DNA of 64,000 bases from an uncultured Oscillospiraceae bacterium (lineage in GTDB: Bacteria; Bacillota; Clostridia; Oscillospirales; Oscillospiraceae): contig CAKTKC010000001.1 in assembly GCA_934569225.1 (NCBI GenBank), positions 124,001-188,000 on the forward strand. Direction: 5' to 3'. Position 1 is the first letter of the stretch. Each line of letters starts with the position of its first letter. This document shows positions 16,738 through 24,820 of the stretch, piece by piece. The notes below the pieces were generated by a model, which worked only from the letters and a program-made list of their open reading frames with translations, was not told the DNA's origin and made no database searches. A program made the position numbers and the translations under genes.

Positions 16738-16766
16738 GTGGGCAGCTCATATTCTGAGCTGCCCAC
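16738..16766 (+). terminator. Strong hairpin after the sugar operon
   Basis: A perfect 12-bp stem (GTGGGCAGCTCA / TGAGCTGCCCAC) with a five-base loop. There is no T-run after it, so it is either a weak terminator or a 5' structure of the AEC carrier mRNA, whose ribosome-binding site begins about eight bases later. Confidence 0.5.
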
Positions 16767-16785
16767 ATCACAAAGGAAGAGAATC

Positions 16786-17700
16786 GTGTTTTCATTTGTT
16801 TTTTGGCAGATCGTAAAGTATTTCCTCTATATGATGCTGGGATTTGGCCTGGGCAAGGCGGGGCAGCTGCCCCGGGAAACCTCTGCGGTGCTGTCCCGGC
16901 TGCTGCTGTATCTGATGCTGCCGTCCGCCATCTTCCAGTCCTTCTGCCAGAATTTCACCGTTCCCTATTTGACGGAGGGACTGTCCCTGATTGCGCTTGG
17001 CCTGCTGACCACCGGACTGCAGGTCGCGGCGGCGACGGCAGTGGGCAGGCATTTGCCCCGGGATACCTACACCCAGAACGTGTGCATTACCATTCTGGCA
17101 GTCCCCAACACCAGCTATGTGGGCATTCCTCTGGTGCTGGAGCTGTTTGGGGCAAAGACCCTGATGCAGATGATGCTCTTTACCATCCCCCTGACGGTTT
17201 ACAGCAGTACGGAGGGGTACCGGCTTCTGGTGGGGAAGGAAAAAACGGATGCGCAGGCCCTTCTGAATCCGGTGACGCTTTCCATGCTGGCAGGCATGGC
17301 GTTCGGCCTGCTGTCGATCCCCATGCCCGGCATTGTGACAGAGGTGCTGACGGGATGCAGCAATTGTGTTTCACCCATGGCTATGATCCTGATGGGAAGC
17401 ATTCTGTCTGCCTTCCCCATAGGCGGGATCTTCCGGGATAAGCTGACTTATTTCATCGTTTTTCTGCGGATGATTGCCATGCCCGCAGTGATTCTGCTGG
17501 GGGCGGCAGCCTTCGGCCTGCCCGGGGAAGCAATGCGGATCCTCACGGTTGCCAATACCATGCCCACCAGCATGAACGCCATCATCTTCCCGGCCTCCGC
17601 TGGGAAGGATTGCCGTCTGGGAGCGGGTCTGGCCGCGCTGTCCAATCTGGTGGCGCTGGTGACGATCCCACTGTTTTTCTATCTGTTTTGCGGGCAATAG
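16786..17700 (+). CDS. AEC-family (auxin efflux carrier-type) transporter
   Basis: A 304-residue integral membrane protein with about ten hydrophobic segments and a central hydrophilic loop, as in AEC carriers that move organic acids such as malate, malonate or lactate. Motifs: GKAGQLPRETSAVLSRLLLYLMLP near the N-terminus, AVPNTSYVGIPLV in the first half and ANTMPTSMNAIIF in the second. The GTG at 16786 is preferred because GGAAGAG lies just upstream; an in-frame start at 16732 would fall before the hairpin. It could export the acid end-product of the upstream pathway or import a substrate acid; direction is not known. Confidence 0.85.
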   Translation: MFSFVFWQIVKYFLYMMLGFGLGKAGQLPRETSAVLSRLLLYLMLPSAIFQSFCQNFTVPYLTEGLSLIALGLLTTGLQVAAATAVGRHLPRDTYTQNVCITILAVPNTSYVGIPLVLELFGAKTLMQMMLFTIPLTVYSSTEGYRLLVGKEKTDAQALLNPVTLSMLAGMAFGLLSIPMPGIVTEVLTGCSNCVSPMAMILMGSILSAFPIGGIFRDKLTYFIVFLRMIAMPAVILLGAAAFGLPGEAMRILTVANTMPTSMNAIIFPASAGKDCRLGAGLAALSNLVALVTIPLFFYLFCGQ

Positions 17701-17827
17701 GGGACATTCCCACCGCGGACAGTGCCCAGAAATCTCCCGTGACTTGCGGATTTTGCCATTTTCCCACGCTGACAGAGGACTCCCGCAATCTCAAATAAAA
17801 TAGAAATACCGGAAAGGATACGATCAC

Positions 17828-18850
17828 ATGATTACCAAAAGACCTTTTGGTGCCCTGTCCGACGGCAGAGCCGTGACCTGCTGGACCATCACCTCCGACG
17901 ATGGCCTGTCAGCGGACATCCTGGACTACGGCGCCACCATCCGCAGCATCCGCGTCCCGGATAAAAACGGCGATCTGACCGATGTGGTGTTGGGCTATGA
18001 CACCATCGAGGGATATACCGGAAACCGGGGCTATTACGGCGCCACCATCGGCCGCTTCGGAAACCGCATCGGCGGCGGGGAATTTGACCTGAACGGCAAG
18101 CATTATGTTCTGGCTAAAAACAACGGTGCCAATCACCTTCACGGCGGCAACGTGGGCTTTGACAAGCGGATATGGAGTGCCGAGGAAGTGAGCGACGGTG
18201 TGGTGTTCTCCCGCGTCAGCCCCGACGGAGAAGAGGGCTACCCCGGCACCCTGAATGTCCGTGTAAAATTCAGCTGGCAGGGCAGCGGCCTGGAGATCCG
18301 CTACCACGCCGTATCCGATCAGGACACGGTGATCAACCTGACAAACCACAGCTATTTCAATCTGAACGGCCATGGCGATGTGCAGAAGCAGACGCTGATG
18401 ATTCAGGCGGACAGCTTCACCATCAACGACGAGGGCTGCCTGCCTACCGGAGAGATCGTCAGCGTGGCGGGAACGGCCATGGATTTCAGAACGCCCAAGG
18501 CCATTGGCCGGGACGCGGATGCCGATGAAATCTGCGTGAAATACAGCAAGGGCTATGATGCCAATTTTATTCTGAACGGCGCAAGTCCCGCTGCCGTGGC
18601 CCACAGCGATGAAAGCGGCATCACCATGACCATGACGACGGATCAGCCCGGCGTTCAGCTTTACACCGCCAACGCAATGGCCCCCCGGATCGGTAAGGCC
18701 GGTCAGGAATACGGTCATAGAGCGGCATTCTGCCTGGAAACCCAGCATTTTCCCGACTGCATTCATCACCCCGATTGGCCCAGCTGTGTTCTGCGGGCAG
18801 GGGAGATCTTTGAAAGCGTAACCACCTATGCATTTTCCGTCAGCGACTGA
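17828..18850 (+). CDS. galM: Aldose 1-epimerase (galactose mutarotase)
   Basis: A 340-residue GalM-family enzyme that interconverts sugar anomers. Catalytic His residues are visible in NHLHGGNVGFDKR and TNHSYFNLNG and the catalytic Glu in FCLETQHFPD near the C-terminus, with GRFGNRIGGGEF as the substrate-side motif. It is preceded by a 127-base gap without a gene and by a GGAAAGG site. It leads the run galM-VOC-SDR-GH2, suggesting that the GH2 enzyme releases galactose or a similar sugar. Confidence 0.93.
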   Translation: MITKRPFGALSDGRAVTCWTITSDDGLSADILDYGATIRSIRVPDKNGDLTDVVLGYDTIEGYTGNRGYYGATIGRFGNRIGGGEFDLNGKHYVLAKNNGANHLHGGNVGFDKRIWSAEEVSDGVVFSRVSPDGEEGYPGTLNVRVKFSWQGSGLEIRYHAVSDQDTVINLTNHSYFNLNGHGDVQKQTLMIQADSFTINDEGCLPTGEIVSVAGTAMDFRTPKAIGRDADADEICVKYSKGYDANFILNGASPAAVAHSDESGITMTMTTDQPGVQLYTANAMAPRIGKAGQEYGHRAAFCLETQHFPDCIHHPDWPSCVLRAGEIFESVTTYAFSVSD

Positions 18851-18862
18851 GGAGGAACCATT

Positions 18863-19237
18863 ATGTTAAAAGGAAGATCTTTGGATCATATCGGCATTGC
18901 CTCTGTGGATGTGGAGGCAGACGTCCGCTACTACGTAGAAGTCCTGGGATTCCGGGTCATCGGCCATTTCGGCACCTGCTATTTCATCCAGAACGGCGGC
19001 ACGACCTATGAGATTTTCAGCCGCAAGGAGCAGCCGGAGGCAGCCATCGGCAAGGTCGATCATATTGCCTACACGTCCCGGGACATTGAGCAGGACTACG
19101 CCTACGCGGTTGCCCAGGGGTATGAAATCACCACTGATGGCATCGGGTTTATCGAGCGGTTCTGGGAGCATGGCATTCGCTTTTTCAAGATCCGCACCCC
19201 CGGCGGCCAGCAGATTGAGTTTAATCAGGTACTTTGA
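18863..19237 (+). CDS. VOC-family (glyoxalase/dioxygenase fold) protein
   Basis: A 124-residue single-domain protein of the vicinal-oxygen-chelate superfamily, starting LDHIGIASVDVEADVRYYVEVLGF and containing VDHIAYTSRDIEQDYAYA. His12, Glu54 and a later His/Glu pair are candidate metal ligands. GGAGGAA lies before the ATG, 12 bases after galM. VOC proteins range from glyoxalases to epimerases and dehydratases, so the reaction cannot be fixed. In this sugar cluster an isomerase or lyase role on a sugar derivative is possible. Confidence 0.8.
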   Translation: MLKGRSLDHIGIASVDVEADVRYYVEVLGFRVIGHFGTCYFIQNGGTTYEIFSRKEQPEAAIGKVDHIAYTSRDIEQDYAYAVAQGYEITTDGIGFIERFWEHGIRFFKIRTPGGQQIEFNQVL

Positions 19238-19261
19238 AAACAATGAAAAGAGGTCTGCAAC

Positions 19262-20050
19262 ATGAAAGAATTTGACATGCAATTGTTCAGCTTAAAGGGT
19301 AAAAACGCGGTTATCACCGGCGCGGAGCGGGGCATCGGTCTGGAAATTGCCAAGGGCTTTGCTAAGGCAGGCGCCAATATCCTGATTGCCGGTCTGATGG
19401 ATGAATTGTTCCCGGAGGCGGAAGCTGCGGTGAAGGCCGCGGGCGTTCAGTGCTTCTGTGTCCATACGGATATTTCCAAGGAGGATTCCGTAAAGGCACT
19501 GGTGCGGAAGGCAAAGGAGCTGTTCGGCACTGTGGATATTCTGGTGAACAACGCAGGCATCAACAAGCTGGCTCCTGCGGAGGAAATGTCCCTGGAGATC
19601 TGGCAGAAGATCGTGGATGTGAACTTTACAGGCACCTTCATGATGTGCCGGGACTTTGGCGCGCTGATGCTGGAGCAGGGGCATGGCAATATCGTGAACA
19701 TTGCGTCCATGTCCGGGCTGGTGGTCAATCCGCTGCCGCAGCAGCAGTGTGCCTATAATTCCACCAAAGCCGGTGTCATCATGCTGACCAAGTGCATGGC
19801 CAACGAGTGGGCCCAGCGCGGTGTCCGTGTCAATGCCGTTTGCCCGGGCTTCACCCGTACCCCCCTGACGGCCAGACGTCTGAACACGCCCAATGATCCT
19901 GCCGTTCAGAAGTGGATCGGCGGCACGCCCATGAACCGGGTGGCGGAGCCCGGTGAAATGGTGGGTCTGGCGCTGTACTTTGCCAGCGACGCGTCCTCCT
20001 TCACCACCGGTGCGGTCATGGCGGTGGACGGCGGATATACCTGTCTGTAA
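19262..20050 (+). CDS. Short-chain dehydrogenase/reductase
   Basis: A 262-residue classical SDR. Visible motifs are the glycine-rich NAD site (ITGAERGIGLEIAKGFAKAG), NNAG (VDILVNNAGIN), the catalytic Ser in IASMSGL and the YNSTK motif with catalytic Tyr and Lys, then CPGFTRTPL. It resembles gluconate 5-dehydrogenase and 2-keto-3-deoxy-gluconate/fuconate dehydrogenases, so a sugar or sugar-acid substrate is likely. AGAGG precedes the ATG, 24 bases after the VOC gene. Confidence 0.92.
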   Translation: MKEFDMQLFSLKGKNAVITGAERGIGLEIAKGFAKAGANILIAGLMDELFPEAEAAVKAAGVQCFCVHTDISKEDSVKALVRKAKELFGTVDILVNNAGINKLAPAEEMSLEIWQKIVDVNFTGTFMMCRDFGALMLEQGHGNIVNIASMSGLVVNPLPQQQCAYNSTKAGVIMLTKCMANEWAQRGVRVNAVCPGFTRTPLTARRLNTPNDPAVQKWIGGTPMNRVAEPGEMVGLALYFASDASSFTTGAVMAVDGGYTCL

Positions 20051-20063
20051 AGGAGACTGTAAC

Positions 20064-22391
20064 ATGAGAGAAACCCTATTGCTGACCCGGGATTGGCATT
20101 TCCACAAGGGGGATATTGCCGTTCCCCGTCCCACGGACAAGGGACCCGTATATATGCAGAGCAAAACCGAACGGAAGCTGGTAGGCCCTGCCGCGTTCCA
20201 CTATGCGGATCAGGCGGACAGCGACGATCAGAACATCCACCGTGGCAGTGACTTCTGGCAGATGGTGGATCTTCCCCACGATTACATCATCGATCAGGAC
20301 AACTGCCCGACGGAAAACAACGCCAACGGCTATTTCCGTTATGACAATGCCTGGTATCGGAAGCACTTTACCGTTGATAAACGGTGGCTTGACAAGCGGG
20401 TGACACTCCAGTTTGACGGTATTGCCGGCATGTCTACCGTTTATCTCAATGGCTGCCTGCTGAAGCACAATTTCTCTTCCTACAACAGCTTCGAGATCGA
20501 TGTTTCCGCTTACCTGCGCTTCGGTGAGGAAAATGTACTGGCGGTGTATGTCAATACCGAGCAGTTCGAGGGCTGGTGGTATCAGGGCGGCGGTATTTAC
20601 CGGAATGTGCGTCTGGTAGCCACGAATAAGGTCGCCATTGATCTGTATGGTGTCTATGCACCGGCGGTCAGGACGGGGGAGCATACCTGGCAGGTCGCGT
20701 TTGAGACAACGGTTCTCAATTCTGATTACGCACCCTGCCCAGTGCGGGCGGAAAGCCGCATTCTGGACAAGAGCGGCCATGCGATCTCCGTCGCTTCCGG
20801 GGAGGGTACCGTGCAGCTGCAGGACAAGCTGACCCTGCGCTACACCGCCGCGGTGGAGGATCCGGAGCTGTGGGATATCGATTCCCCTGCACTGTATACC
20901 GTGGAAACCACCCTGTATTCCGGCGATACGGCCATTGACGCGGATACCACCCGCATCGGATTCCGGACTGTGACGGTTTCTCCGGAGGAGGGACTGTTCC
21001 TGAACGGACGTCACGTAAAGATCAACGGCGTCTGCGCCCATCAGGATTTCGGCCTGACGGGCCTGGCCGTGCCGGACAACGTGGCCCGCTATAAGGTTCA
21101 GCTTTACAAGGAAATGGGCGCCAACGGCTTCCGCACCAGCCACTACCAGAATTGCACAGCCACCATGGACGCGCTGGATGAAATGGGCTTTCTGGTCATG
21201 GACGAGGCCCGGTGGTTCGAGGTCAATGACGAGGCTGTGGAGCAGATGGAAACCCTGGTCAAGCGGGATCGAAACCGTCCCAGTGTCATTTTCTGGTCAA
21301 CCGGCAACGAAGAGCCCTGCATGACCACGGAAATGGGGCGCCGGATCCACCTGACCCTGAAGCAGAAGATCCTGAAGCTGGACTCCACCCGGCTCATCAC
21401 CTCTGCCTGCAACTGGCCCTATGAATCCACCATTTTCGCCGACTGCGACGTGATCGGCATCAACTACAATCTCCACAGCTACGACAAGGTTCACGCCGCC
21501 TACCCCCAGATTCCGGTTCTGGCGTCGGAATGCTGCGCTACCGGCACCACCCGGGACTGGAATATGGGCAGCAACTGGACGCTGGGACGTCTGGTGGATC
21601 GGGACACGGATTCCTCCGAGGAATTCTTGGGTCGGGAAAAGACATGGAAGTTCCTGAACGAACGACCCTACATCATCGGCGGTTATCAGTGGGCGGCTAC
21701 GGAGCACCGGGGCGAAGCCGTGTGGCCCACGGTATGCTCCAAATCCGGCGCGCTGGATCTGTTCCTGCAGCGCAAAGGCGCTTTCTATCAGAACCAGTCC
21801 CTGTGGACGCGGGCGCCCATGGCGCACATCCTGAATCACTGGAATCTCAAGGGTATGGAAAACGAGCCGGTGGAGGTCTGGGTCTATACCAACTGCGACG
21901 AGCTGGAGCTGTTCCTGAACGGGAAGAGCTGTGGCCGCAAGGCAATTGAGCCCTTCGGCCATGGTCAGTGGACAGTGCCGTATGCCCCTGGCAGGCTGGA
22001 GGTCAAGGGCTACCGGAATGGGATTCTGGCGGCGGAGGATTGCAGGCAGACCTCCAAGGCTCCGGCACGGCTGCGCTTAACGATGGAGAATTCCTGCCGG
22101 GCTGATGGGCAGGAGCTGGCCATTTTTACCTGCACCTGTGTGGACGAGGACGGGCTGTATGTGCCGGACGCGGCGGAATATGTGACCTTCTCGGTGGAAG
22201 CCCCGGCACGGCTGGTGGGCACCGGCTCCGACAACTGCGACCATATCCGGGTAACGGAACCCTCCCGGCAGATGTACGCGGGCAGAATCGCCGTGGCGGT
22301 TCGCCCGGAAGAAGGGCAGAAGAGCATCACCCTCTATGCCCGCAGCGCGGCCTGCGGCCTGTGCAGGCTTCAGGTGCAGCTGGAGACATAG
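20064..22391 (+). CDS. Glycoside hydrolase family 2 (beta-galactosidase-like)
   Basis: A 775-residue GH2 enzyme: N-terminal sugar-binding jelly-roll (DLPHDYIIDQ, NGYFRYDNAWYRKHF, FDGIAGMSTVYLNG), immunoglobulin-like domain, TIM barrel, and a C-terminal DUF4982/Ig-like part. The acid/base Glu is in IFWSTGNEEP and the probable nucleophile Glu in PVLASECCATG. No signal peptide is present, so it acts in the cytoplasm on imported oligosaccharides. The ATG at 20064 follows AAAGGAG, 13 bases after the SDR gene; the frame is open further upstream but overlaps that gene. Galactosidase versus glucuronidase or mannosidase activity cannot be settled by eye. Confidence 0.9.
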   Translation: MRETLLLTRDWHFHKGDIAVPRPTDKGPVYMQSKTERKLVGPAAFHYADQADSDDQNIHRGSDFWQMVDLPHDYIIDQDNCPTENNANGYFRYDNAWYRKHFTVDKRWLDKRVTLQFDGIAGMSTVYLNGCLLKHNFSSYNSFEIDVSAYLRFGEENVLAVYVNTEQFEGWWYQGGGIYRNVRLVATNKVAIDLYGVYAPAVRTGEHTWQVAFETTVLNSDYAPCPVRAESRILDKSGHAISVASGEGTVQLQDKLTLRYTAAVEDPELWDIDSPALYTVETTLYSGDTAIDADTTRIGFRTVTVSPEEGLFLNGRHVKINGVCAHQDFGLTGLAVPDNVARYKVQLYKEMGANGFRTSHYQNCTATMDALDEMGFLVMDEARWFEVNDEAVEQMETLVKRDRNRPSVIFWSTGNEEPCMTTEMGRRIHLTLKQKILKLDSTRLITSACNWPYESTIFADCDVIGINYNLHSYDKVHAAYPQIPVLASECCATGTTRDWNMGSNWTLGRLVDRDTDSSEEFLGREKTWKFLNERPYIIGGYQWAATEHRGEAVWPTVCSKSGALDLFLQRKGAFYQNQSLWTRAPMAHILNHWNLKGMENEPVEVWVYTNCDELELFLNGKSCGRKAIEPFGHGQWTVPYAPGRLEVKGYRNGILAAEDCRQTSKAPARLRLTMENSCRADGQELAIFTCTCVDEDGLYVPDAAEYVTFSVEAPARLVGTGSDNCDHIRVTEPSRQMYAGRIAVAVRPEEGQKSITLYARSAACGLCRLQVQLET

Positions 22392-22397
22392 GCACGC

Positions 22398-22429
22398 AAA
22401 ATGGCCATGCCGAAAGGCATGGCCATTTT
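22398..22429. terminator. Perfect hairpin terminator between converging genes
   Basis: A 14-bp perfect stem (AAAATGGCCATGCC / GGCATGGCCATTTT) with a GAAA loop lies between GH2 on the plus strand and the DUF624 gene on the minus strand. T-runs on both ends make it usable from both sides. Confidence 0.8.
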
Positions 22430-22489
22430 ATGCGATTATTTTTCCATGATCCGATGACCGAAGACGGGACAATGTGGATAGGCATGGGC

Positions 22490-23104
22490 TTACTGCGGTA
22501 TCACGCTGCTTAAATCCGGTATCAGCTTCCGGTTTCCATAGGCTGCCGCGGAGAAATAAACCAGCACCCATAGGAACCCAAATCGCATCGCAATGTTGCT
22601 GTTCAGAAGATAGACGGCCACCGGAAGCATATTCAGGATGATCATGCATACGGTTCGGGGCAGATATTTCACCGCACATACAAAAGCGTAGGCCAGGGTA
22701 TGGAACGCGTTACGGGAAAACCGAGCCTGTATGGGAAACGCCCAGGCCAGCACCATACTCCACACCGCCAGCATAAACAGCATCACCATCACGAGACTGC
22801 TGGCGGTACTGGCGGAGAGCAGACAGGTAAGCCCATACAAGATTGCGGACAGTGCGCTGAACAGTATCAGCCAGAGGAGCGTGGACTGACGGAAATGGGC
22901 CCGGAAAACCCGGAAATAGCCGGAACACGAGCTTCCGTCTCCCTGCTGCATGCGGCCAATCGCGTCATACAGAGCCGTCACTGCGGCTCCCAGGGTGAAG
23001 ACTGGCAGCGAGCAGAGGATCGTCAGCAGATTCAGCATTACCAAATCCGCCAGGGTGGACAGGGCCTGCATAATCCTGCTTTCGGAATGAAAAAACGGAT
23101 CCAT
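22490..23104 (-). CDS. YesL/DUF624-family membrane protein
   Basis: A 204-residue protein with about five or six membrane spans, starting MDPFFHSESRIMQALSTLADL and carrying the LNLLTILCSLPVFTLGAAVTALY signature of the YesL (DUF624) family. Such genes sit beside sugar ABC importers and glycosidases in Firmicutes; their molecular role is not established. GGAGG precedes the start. It is divergent from the GH4 gene, so the 226-base gap (23105-23330) must hold promoters for both. Confidence 0.88.
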   Translation of the reverse strand: MDPFFHSESRIMQALSTLADLVMLNLLTILCSLPVFTLGAAVTALYDAIGRMQQGDGSSCSGYFRVFRAHFRQSTLLWLILFSALSAILYGLTCLLSASTASSLVMVMLFMLAVWSMVLAWAFPIQARFSRNAFHTLAYAFVCAVKYLPRTVCMIILNMLPVAVYLLNSNIAMRFGFLWVLVYFSAAAYGNRKLIPDLSSVIPQ

Positions 23105-23268
23105 GGAAAATCCTCCCGCGTGTTTGCGAAATCTTTAAAGTCTTATGCAGCCGATGGCGGCGATCGGTATGCCTCGCCAATTTGCCGGGCAGCTGCGTAA
23201 ACCCGTCAGCATACCGCCTATTATAGCATATACAGGAATTTTGTCTATATTTTCGACCGGATTTTGTA

Positions 23269-23296
23269 TTGGAATTTTGCATTATGACGATATAAT
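23269..23296 (+). promoter_or_regulatory. Possible promoter of the GH4 gene
   Basis: TTGGAA (23269-23274) and TATAAT (23291-23296) are 16 bases apart, 35 bases before the GH4 start. The word GGAATTTTG occurs twice upstream (near 23235 and 23271) and could be part of a regulator site. Confidence 0.45.
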
Positions 23297-23330
23297 GAAA
23301 GTGCACTTTGAAAAGAAAGGAAGCGCTCTT

Positions 23331-24644
23331 ATGAAAAAATTTGCGTTTATCGGCGCAGGAAGCTTGCAATTCACCACAAGCTGTATGCGCGACCTGCTCA
23401 CCTTCCCTGCGTTCAAGGATTGCGAGATCGCTCTGATGGATCTCAATCCCAATAATCTGGAAAACGTCTATAAGGTATGCCAGCGGATCAAGGAAGCCAT
23501 GGAATGCCCGAACTGCAGGATCACCACCACCACCGACCGGGTGGAAGCCCTCAAGGGCGCGGATGGTGTGCTTTGCACCGTGTTCAACGGCGGCATCGAC
23601 ATCTGGAGACATGACATCGAGATCCCCAAGAAGTACGGTGTGGATATCAACATCGGCGATACCCGCAGTGTTTCCGGTATTTTCCGCGCCCTGCGCAACA
23701 TCCCCCTGCTGCTGGATATCTGCAAGGACATCGAGACCTATTGCCCCCATGCGGTGTTCCTGAACTACACCAATCCCATGGCCATGCTGTGCAACGCCAT
23801 GCAGAAGTATGCCAACGTGGACGTCACCGGTCTGTGCCACAGTGTTCAGGGCACTGCCCATATGCTGGCGGATTGGCTGGAGGTTCCCTATGATGAGCTG
23901 ACCTATACCTGCGCCGGTGTCAATCATCAGGCATTTTATCTGAAACTGGAACACAATGGCGTGGATCTGTATCCCAGACTGAAGGAAATGGTCAAGGATC
24001 CTGAGGTTTATGACCGCGAACGGGTACGCAATGAGATGCTCATTCACCTGGGCTACTATGTTACCGAATCCAGCGGCCATAACTCCGAATACAATGCATG
24101 GTTCCGCAAGCGCCCCGACCTGATCGAGAAATACTGCAACCATGGTACCAGCTGGAACCCCGGTGTGTATGCCTTCTCCCTGAAGGGCCGCGAGGAGCGG
24201 GCCAAGGACCCCGGCAAGCAGTACCGGGAATGGATGGAAAAGCCCGTGGATACGAAAAAAAGCTCGGAGTACGCCGCCAATATCTTCAATGCCCGGCTGG
24301 GTGACGGACTGCCCTTCGTATTCAACGGCAACGTGCTGAACGAGGGCGCCATTTCCAATCTGCCCTATGACGCCTGTGTCGAAGTGCCTGTTGTGGCAGA
24401 CCGCATGGGTATGCGCAAGACCATCGTCGGCCCGCTGCCGGATCATCTAGCCATTCTGGTCAACACCACGGCCCGCATTGAAAATCTGGTGGTCGAAGCG
24501 GCCATGCGGAAGGACAAGGAAGCGGTATACCATGCCGTAGCCATGGATCCTCTGTCCTCCGCCGTGTGCTCTCTGGAGGAAATCCAGAAGATGTGCGACG
24601 AGCTGTTTGAAATCAATAAGGATTATCTCGTCGATTACCGCTGA
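23331..24644 (+). CDS. Glycoside hydrolase family 4 (MelA-like alpha-galactosidase type)
   Basis: A 437-residue GH4 enzyme, which cleaves by an NAD- and Mn-dependent oxidation-elimination mechanism in the cytoplasm. Seen are the dinucleotide loop IGAGSLQFT, NYTNPMAML, the metal-binding Cys/His of GLCHSVQGTA, and CAGVNHQAFYLKLE. GYYVTESSGHNSEYNAWF matches the E. coli MelA region. The overall resemblance favours alpha-galactosidase over 6-phospho-glucosidase or alpha-galacturonidase, but this is by motif only. The ATG at 23331 has AAAGGAAG upstream. Confidence 0.9.
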   Translation: MKKFAFIGAGSLQFTTSCMRDLLTFPAFKDCEIALMDLNPNNLENVYKVCQRIKEAMECPNCRITTTTDRVEALKGADGVLCTVFNGGIDIWRHDIEIPKKYGVDINIGDTRSVSGIFRALRNIPLLLDICKDIETYCPHAVFLNYTNPMAMLCNAMQKYANVDVTGLCHSVQGTAHMLADWLEVPYDELTYTCAGVNHQAFYLKLEHNGVDLYPRLKEMVKDPEVYDRERVRNEMLIHLGYYVTESSGHNSEYNAWFRKRPDLIEKYCNHGTSWNPGVYAFSLKGREERAKDPGKQYREWMEKPVDTKKSSEYAANIFNARLGDGLPFVFNGNVLNEGAISNLPYDACVEVPVVADRMGMRKTIVGPLPDHLAILVNTTARIENLVVEAAMRKDKEAVYHAVAMDPLSSAVCSLEEIQKMCDELFEINKDYLVDYR

Positions 24645-24660
24645 TCGAATGCCCGCAAAC

Positions 24661-24693
24661 CACAAAAGGGAACCGCTGCGGTTCCCTTTTGTG
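24661..24693 (+). terminator. Hairpin terminator after GH4
   Basis: A 14-bp stem (CACAAAAGGGAACC / GGTTCCCTTTTGTG) with a GCTGC loop and an internal T4 run, 16 bases after the GH4 stop. Confidence 0.8.
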
Positions 24694-24751
24694 TTGGAGC
24701 ATCATCAAAATGGGTACTGCCCATTGATGCCGGTGCCAGGAGGAATCTGCT

Positions 24752-24820
24752 ATGGCGGCTGCGGGGAATTGGCAGAATCTGGAACATATGCCTGTGTGGA
24801 GGACAGAAAGCTATGGGTAA
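24752..24820 (+). CDS. Possible 22-residue leader ORF before the glycyl-radical enzyme
   Basis: An ATG with AGGAGGAA eight bases upstream opens a 22-codon frame (MAAAGNWQNLEHMPVWRTES, then Tyr-Gly-stop). Its stop overlaps the start of the glycyl-radical enzyme gene by eight bases in another frame. The ribosome-binding site is better than that of the enzyme, so it may serve translational coupling. It matches nothing I recognise and may be fortuitous. Confidence 0.3.
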   Translation: MAAAGNWQNLEHMPVWRTESYG

